DNA of 64,000 bases from Theristus sp. LFF4_11 (lineage: Eukaryota; Nematoda; Chromadorea; Monhysterida; Xyalidae): contig JASANC010002375.1 in NCBI GenBank assembly GCA_030248135.1, positions 83,230 through 147,229 of the forward strand, read 5' to 3'. A program made the position numbers and the translations under genes. The notes under the pieces are model-generated. The model worked only from the letters and a program-made list of their open reading frames with translations, ran no database searches and was not told the DNA's origin. Shown here in pieces: positions 58,201 to 64,000 of this stretch. The stretch's first letter is position 1, and each line of letters begins with the position of its first letter.

Positions 58201-61200
58201 TATATTTTTTGATTTTTTCCACCATTTTCTTTTGCTTTCGCAACCAAACCAATCGGCGAATCCATTCCATTTACCAAACGCAGGCAATGTGGCAATCAGC
58301 TGACAGACCACCAAACCCTCGCACAGACAACAAACGCCAACCTCCGATGTTTCTTCCTCAGTTTTCCGTTATCATTGGCATTTTTCTCCGCTTCATCGTG
58401 CCCCGCCTCTTCGTTCGGCTCTTGTTTCGGCGCACGACTTTCCACGAGCGTCGTGTCGTCCGAGGCAATCACGATCTCGTACTTGCCATCGTTGAACTCA
58501 CTGACAATGTGCAGTCTGCAAGAGTGACACTGTTCGCTTGCACGTTTCAGAAGCGTTTTTAGTGAAGTGCAAAAGAATTTCTTTGCCGACTGTTTTTGGT
58601 GAATTGGAATCTTTTTCATTTTCCATCTTTTTGAAATTCACATTTTTCGTGAATAAAGCTCAACTACACACTACACCATGCACAATCAATAATATCGTGT
58701 TATCTTTTCCCAATCCGGAGACTCAATGCATACATGGGAAATCAAGTTCATGTTTGCAACGGCAATTCAAAATTGCCCATGTGACGCTGGTCGCTCCGAG
58801 CGACTAGCAGTTGTTTTGAATCGTCGTGTCTTGCATGAAAACACATTTCACAATCAAACACACCGGCACACGCAAACACTGCCGCCTGAGTCGGTGTGTT
58901 TGTTTGCGACTGTGCACCGTTTTTCGGTTCGTGCTTTAGTTCGATTCTATCGATGTTTTTTTTCATTTCTCAATTTCTCATTCTCATAAATAAGAATTTT
59001 GTCAGAATAATTCTGTTTCTGAGATCATCATGAATGAGCGCACCTTGAATTTGCAGGCATCTCTGCATTCAGCACGCAACTGGCGATTGCGCATTGGTGA
59101 AGAAACAAACGAAGCCTGCAACAGAAAAAAAAACAATTAGATCATCACAAAAAACCGCTGGAATTTCCCTCGCTACACTTGTTTCACCAAAGCCCTTGAT
59201 ACTTTTGAGAATAATTCAGTTTTGATCTGGTGTGGACCCCGCAGCGTACTCAACTCACTAAAAGTTGAGAAACTGAAAAAGCAAAAAAAAGTTACTGATA
59301 ACATCGATCGGTGTCCTTGACAAAAATGATGGTCTTGCCACGAATGAGATTCAGCTTCAGCAACGCATACAGTAACACGAACTTGTCTTCCTCGGACAGT
59401 CTGAAAACGCGAAACAAGCCTGGCTGTCCAACAAATACATTGGCCAGAAACTTTACCGTTGACATGAACTTTGAAAATTACAGCTTTTAGGGTGCCGTTC
59501 TGAAAATTTAGGGACCGGCATTTTCGCCGTTTTTTACCGCAAAAAAACAGGCCACAGCCCGTTATTCCAGATCGATCAAAACCCGAAGTCATTTCGCACA
59601 ACACCCCCCACAAACGGTAAAACTTTTCAAAAACCCACTTTTTTATCATAAGCAGAACTTAGCGACTAAAGTGCGTGAAAAAAGCGAACAAGTCAACTTA
59701 AAAAAAACGTCGTGACATTTCTTACTTCGTTTTACCCCTTTTAACGTAAACACCGGTTTTTCTCATTTCCAAAGTCTCACTCACTTCACGTGGTACTGCC
59801 GGAGTTGCGCGGCCGGTGGCAACTGTCCCTCCTGCAGTTTCAGCACAACGGCGTTCTTGATACGCAGATCCGTTCTCACTTGCTTGATGTCGTCAGACAA
59901 TGTCGCAGACGTCAGAAACGTTTGATAGGCGCGACGGGGTAGATGGCTGCAGAAGCGAGCAGTGTGCGTGTTAGTACGGGCACGCAAAAGTTATGATCAC
60001 GAGACACGGCAAGTTCCGTCAGCGAATAATGACCGGAGTTCAATTTATTTGCGGGTATTTTGCGTTGATACAGTTTTTTTTATGCAAACGGTTGATTTGA
60101 AATCTGCCCAAACTGGGTTCGCAAAACGTGCACGACTTTCATTCAAACACATTCTCTTTCATAGTCTCCGCACCTCACTACAACTCGCGCGAAATCAAGC
60201 ATTTTCCACAACTGTTGTGGTACGACTTGTGATTTGGTATTGGTCTCCCTCATTTTTTCAACGTTTCGTCTCAGCGGCAAAGAACGTAAAAAAGGAATGA
60301 AAATATTAAACAGAATACAAAACTTTCAAAAAAACCATTTTCCGCACCGAACAATCGACTTCACGTCCTGTTCGTACCCAAACGAGTACAACAGATCAGC
60401 CTCGTCGACGACCACGAACGCAACGTCCTTCAGGAGTTCGTTATCACGGTCTAGATGCGGCAGCAGGCGACTGGGAGTGCAGATGACAATTTCTGGACCA
60501 GTCGATAGCATGACCCTAAAAAACCGGATTGATTTTAGTGGAATCTGTTGTCTGAAAGTGTTGGATGAAAACAAGTGGTGCGTCTTCGTAATAGCTTTAT
60601 TCTCGCCTGTTTTTCGCGAAATGAAATGCGAGGGATGGAAACAAGAGTTTTTTCAATGCACTTGTCGACAAGAAAAGTCAAGAGTAACATTGCAGCGAAC
60701 GTTTTCACGTCAACAATTTGGTTTGACGCAACTGTGGCCTGTTTTTGGTGGTTTTTAGTTTTGTTTCTGCGTCAAGGAAATCGATCGTAAATCAACCGTC
60801 ACTTATGTTCTTGCATCACCATCACCAACCAGAAAAATCCAACACAATCAATCAAGCAATCAGTCGAATGCCAACAATGCAGCAGCGCACCGCGTGTCTT
60901 GCCATACCGTTCCGTGTCGGCGTCGCTCAGTTGCGCCAGATCGCAGCAGCGAATCTCCCGACTGCAACTGGCACAGAGGGCGGCGGTGTGCTGGCGCATC
61001 TGATGGCACAGCTCCTTGGTGGGCGCCATGATCACCGCCTTCACGCGACTGCTGCGCGCTTCACTCTGAGAAGGTTCAACGAAATTTTGGCGCGAAATGT
61101 TGTTCATTGTCCACGACGACGTCCAACTCCGCACACGATATGTTAATCTTCGGGGGAAAATTCGAAAATCGATTGGAATGGCAACATTTAGCTTGACTGA

Positions 61201-62472
61201 TCGAACGTTGCGTCTCCGTACTACATGCTGTTCAGGCAGTTTTATCGGAGTTTCCTGGTTTTCGCAAAATGAAATGAATGAATGAAAGAATGAAAAAATC
61301 ATTGTTTCTTGTGCTTCTGACTCGGTACGTTTTGATTTTTGCAACTACTGTGAATCGCAGATCTTCAGTTTTTTTGCGCATTGCGCTCGACTTCGAATGG
61401 TCGAATCCTAATCCGATGATCCAACTATGGCACTGGAGCGATAAATGAAACGATCAATCAGCGTCGCTGTTCAACTTGTTCAAACGCAGCCATTCTGTAG
61501 CATTGTGTCCGACGCGTAACTCGATACACTTTGCAGTTTTCATTTCTACCAAGTGGTCTACCGATCTCACCCAAAAAACCGAAACAAACAACAAAAAAAA
61601 CTGACCGCCTTGTGCTCGAGTAACTTTTGGATGATCGGAATTAGAAACGCCGCCGTTTTGCCGGAGCCGGTTCGCGCTTTCGCCACGACATCTCTGCCTT
61701 CGAGAGCCAGCGGAATGAAGCTCGCCTGTACCAACGTCGGCGCGATCCAATCGGCGTCGGCGATTGCCTGAAAAAGAAACGGAACAAAAATTGGAAGATC
61801 GATCGTTTTTTGCATCTTTTTTGACAATAGATTAGCGATTCTTGACAGAAAAACATAGATAATGGGCCGTGGGCTATCCTAGTTTAGTGTATCAACACTA
61901 TTATATTTTAGTGTACGCTGCGGCGTGTTGCATCAGCCATACAAACGTTATTATAAGAATTTAAGGGCATCGTTGGGCTCATAGCCCACGGTGTATATTT
62001 ATGTTGATACACTAAACTAGGATAGCCCACAGTTCATATTTATGTTGATACACTAAACTAGGATAGTCTATGGTTCATACAAAACTGTTGATACACTAAA
62101 CTAGGATAGCCTACGGTTTATATTTATGTTGATACACTGAACTAGGATGGTGTATTATTCATTCAAAATCGTTGACACACTAAAATATGTTTGCTACATT
62201 TTTTCATTGATACACTAAAATGTTTTTGCTGCATTATTTTTTTGAAGATACACTAAAATAGGATAGCGCCCAAAAAGTCCAAAAAATAGTCGCACAAAAA
62301 ACACACCTCAAAACTCAAATAGATACACAATCAACACAAACAAAAACTCGTGTTAATCTTGAAGATGAAGAACAAAACAAACCTTGAGTAATCGATCGTC
62401 GAGGAAAAACGACTCAAACGTCGCATGTTTTTCGTCGGTTTCTTTATCAAGATCGTCACTTACCATTTTCAT
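55239..62472 (-). CDS. DDX56: DDX56-type DEAD-box RNA helicase (complete)
   Basis: Thirteen phase-compatible exons on the - strand: 62472-62383, 61767-61606, 61065-60908, 60515-60348, 59946-59785, 59400-59296, 59115-59044, 58515-58342, 58090-57980, 57556-57459, 57077-57004, 56346-56151 and 55438-55239, 589 residues. DDX56 acts in the nucleolus in assembly of pre-60S ribosomal particles. Motifs: Q-motif region ([17 protein letters not shown]), motif I ARTGSGKT (61-68), Ia APTKEL (98-103), Ib TPSR (150-153), II DEAD (174-177), III SAT (206-208), V ARGID (372-376), VI HRVGR (397-401). The DDX56 signatures are LLYSFGYE after [19 protein letters not shown], the [15 protein letters not shown] block and [14 protein letters not shown] basic C-terminal tail ([13 protein letters not shown]) ends the protein. 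The start ATG at 62472 lies just before an in-frame second ATG. Introns carry a SINE, two family-B MITEs and a 40-bp minisatellite. Confidence 0.94.
55957..56130 (+). mobile_element. tRNA-derived SINE, copy 7
   Basis: The clearest head: GTGGCCTGGTTGTAGCGCGT, then GGGGGATCGAGCCCCGCC, body GACAGACGAAAACTCGATAT and GGCGTTCTGTACGCTTTTCT, end TCGGTTAGCCCTGG. It lies in the last intron of the DDX56-type gene, antisense to it. Confidence 0.85.
56387..56547. mobile_element. MITE family B, complete copy
   Basis: CAGTCGCACTCTAAATCATA and GGTTGGTGATCACGTGCGAT on the left. GCATGCACGTGGTCACCAAC, CAATCAGCGGATTGCCTAGA, GATCGACTGT on the right. It lies in intron 11 of the DDX56-type gene, about 40 bp upstream of exon 12. 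Confidence 0.82.
57260..57391. mobile_element. MITE family B, diverged copy
   Basis: TACAGTCGAACTCTATAACA, TATCCAACCAGCTCACTGGT on the left. TCAATCAGCTAGTTGGATGT on the right. The ends follow the TATCCAAC subtype also seen at 19455 and 48810. Confidence 0.7.
61870..62280. repeat. Roughly 40-bp minisatellite in intron 1 of the DDX56-type gene
   Basis: The unit GTTGATACACTAAACTAGGA plus TAGCCCACGGTTTATATTTAT repeats about 8-9 times with decay. The first unit is inverted (GGGCTATCCTAGTTTAGTGT, ATCAAC at 61873-61895), so the block begins with a head-to-head pair. Confidence 0.85.
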
Positions 62473-64000
62473 CTATCTGTGCTAGGGTTCGAAATTTTTT
62501 TGTTTAACTTCAAAAAAAATCAACTTTCAAGAATTTCGAGCAAAAATGGTCAATTTTGGTCAAGCCAAGCCACCCCCCCATAGTTGTTCCAGAGCCGAGG
62601 GGTTGGGGGGGGCGATATAGATAGCTGGAGCAAATTTTCCAGATAGATAGATAACTGGAAAATATTGGGGGGGGCGCGGGGGGGGCCATGTGACTTTGGG
62701 GGGGGGCCGGTCAAAATTTTGAAATTTGATAGACAGATAGCTAAAACGCTAAAAAGCTATAAAAACAGCAAAATAATGCAAAAAATACACAAAAAATCAA
62801 GTATAAACGCGTATTTTACCGAAAATTAGCGAAATTTTTAAGAATTACAAGCAAAAATGGTCAATTTTGGGCAAAAATTGACTCATTTTATGTCTTCGAA
62901 GACAAAAATTTTCAGACAGATAGCTGGCTGAGAATTTTTTTTAGATAGATAATAGCTGAGCCGAAAAACCTCTCTGATAGTGATTAGAGATAGATTCGAA
63001 AATTTTTTGGGGGGGGGGCCCCCCCCCCCCCCCCCTAGAACAACTATGACCCCCCCCCCCACCAGTAGCGAAAGTGCGGGGGGGGTGGGGGGGGGTCCAC
63101 CCCCCCTCAGCCGAAAATCCTGCCCGTGCACGGGCAGATACCCGTGTACCCCCCCCTCCCCCCTTTACCTCGACACGGGTACCAGACTCCCCCCGCCCCC
63201 CTCCGCGAGAAAACACGGGATCGCCCCCCCCCCCCCCGCACGGTGGTCAATCTCTTCTCGATTTTTTCCAAAAATACCGTAATTTGCATTTTTCTTGACG
63301 TTTGTGTCTGTCCCTGCATATATTTTGTTGTTTCTGACCAAACAAGCAGCTTGTTTGCACAAAATATTCTGTATTTTACAAGAATTTCTGTGTTTTTCTA
63401 AGGCAAAAATTTGGTATTACCCGTGCGATCCCGTGCACCCCCCCTCACGAAATTTTTCTGCCAGTGCACTCCCCCTCAGGAAAATTTGCTGCCCGTGCAC
63501 CCCCCCCCCCTTACCGAGAAGGCACCTGACCCCCCCCTCTAAAATTAGGCAAACACCCCCCCTAGGGTTAGGGGCTTTGAAAAAAAATTTTTTTTTTATT
63601 TTTTTTTGTTTTTTTTTTTTTTAAATTTGGATTTTTTTTTCAAACTTAAAAAAAAAAAAATTGAAAATTTTTTCTTCTACTTTGCTCTGAAAATTCGATT
63701 TATGGCATAATTTTTTGAAAGTTCAAACCAAATTTTCTTCCCAACTTCTTTGTGTGCTTAGGTAAATGTCATTATTTGGTCATTTTGACCGACGTACTCC
63801 ATGTTTTTCGATTTGGATGACTTCTAGAGTCAATTTTTAGCGTTGAAATGACTTAACTGAATTGAAATATCGTTTCAGAAATCGTTTTCTTGCAACTTAG
63901 AACATGTTTTTCAGTCGGTAGGCCATGAGATGAACATGATATCTTGATGATTGGCGTATGTTATAGGTCTACAATGGAGTTGTGCGATATATTGTTAAAC
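62473..64000. other. Window end: family-E element and homopolymer-rich sequence, no gene
   Basis: Downstream of the family-E element, 63050-63560 is made of C-runs joined by short phrases such as CCCGTGCACCCCCC. Then come T- and A-runs to 63660 and an AT-rich tail. No coding signal is seen. Parts may be poorly resolved sequence. Confidence 0.5.
62581..63046. mobile_element. MITE family E, copy 2 (inverted relative to copy 1)
   Basis: TAGTTGTTCCAGAGCCGAGG at the left and CCCCTAGAACAACTA at the right form inverted ends flanked by TA. The interior is the reverse of copy 1, including CAAGTATAAACGCGTATTTT and GATAGATAG patches. It lies about 110 bp upstream of the DDX56-type start codon. Confidence 0.85.

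Overview
The window is animal (metazoan) genomic DNA. Coding regions are cut by short introns ending in a strong TTTTCAG-type acceptor, codon use is even, and small transposons and tRNA-derived SINEs sit in introns and spacers. The acceptor style, the compact genes and a secreted ShKT (SXC) domain protein suggest a nematode, but the species cannot be named. Exon coordinates were read from splice signals, reading-frame phase and similarity between paralogues. No transcript evidence was available.

Left part (about 2.4-38.5 kb, all on the + strand). This is a tandem cluster of about ten genes encoding small nuclear-looking proteins. Six genes plus a fragment share an N-terminal module that I do not recognise as a named family. 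It is vaguely FLYWCH-like, with an invariant C-x2-C-x(33-38)-H-[FY]-C pattern and a conserved phase-2 intron inside it. Three genes instead start with Psq/CENP-B/pogo-type helix-turn-helix domains (one of them also has an AT-hook). The last gene has a retroelement-integrase H2C2 zinc-binding domain followed by a Myb/SANT-like domain. All except the last share a C-terminal basic plus coiled-coil segment (LREQLELLREER-like). The cluster therefore looks like a local workshop that joins different DNA-binding heads to one kind of dimerisation tail. Coil exons of genes 1, 2 and 6 are nearly identical in DNA, which implies recent duplication or gene conversion.

Right part (39.4-62.5 kb, all on the - strand). 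It holds an ERMP1-type endoplasmic-reticulum M28 metallopeptidase (15 exons found, last exon missing beside a poly-G stretch), two tandem paralogues with mesothelin/stereocilin-like helical repeats (the complete one carries a signal peptide, two ShKT domains and a GPI-type tail), and a complete 13-exon DDX56-type nucleolar DEAD-box helicase.

Mobile DNA. At least five TA-flanked MITE-like families are visible: A, G-rich with TACCGTATTA ends; B, palindromic with ACAGTCGAACTC ends; D, TACCGTAAAGTC ends; E, TAGTTGTTC ends with tetranucleotide cores; F, CATTCATGAA ends. There is also one tRNA-derived SINE family with about seven copies. Two clear nested insertions are present (A in F; D in SINE), and one A element ends a truncated gene. 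Several stretches of long homopolymers (38.9-39.2, 54.97-55.08, 63.0-63.66 kb) may be assembly or sequencing artefacts.
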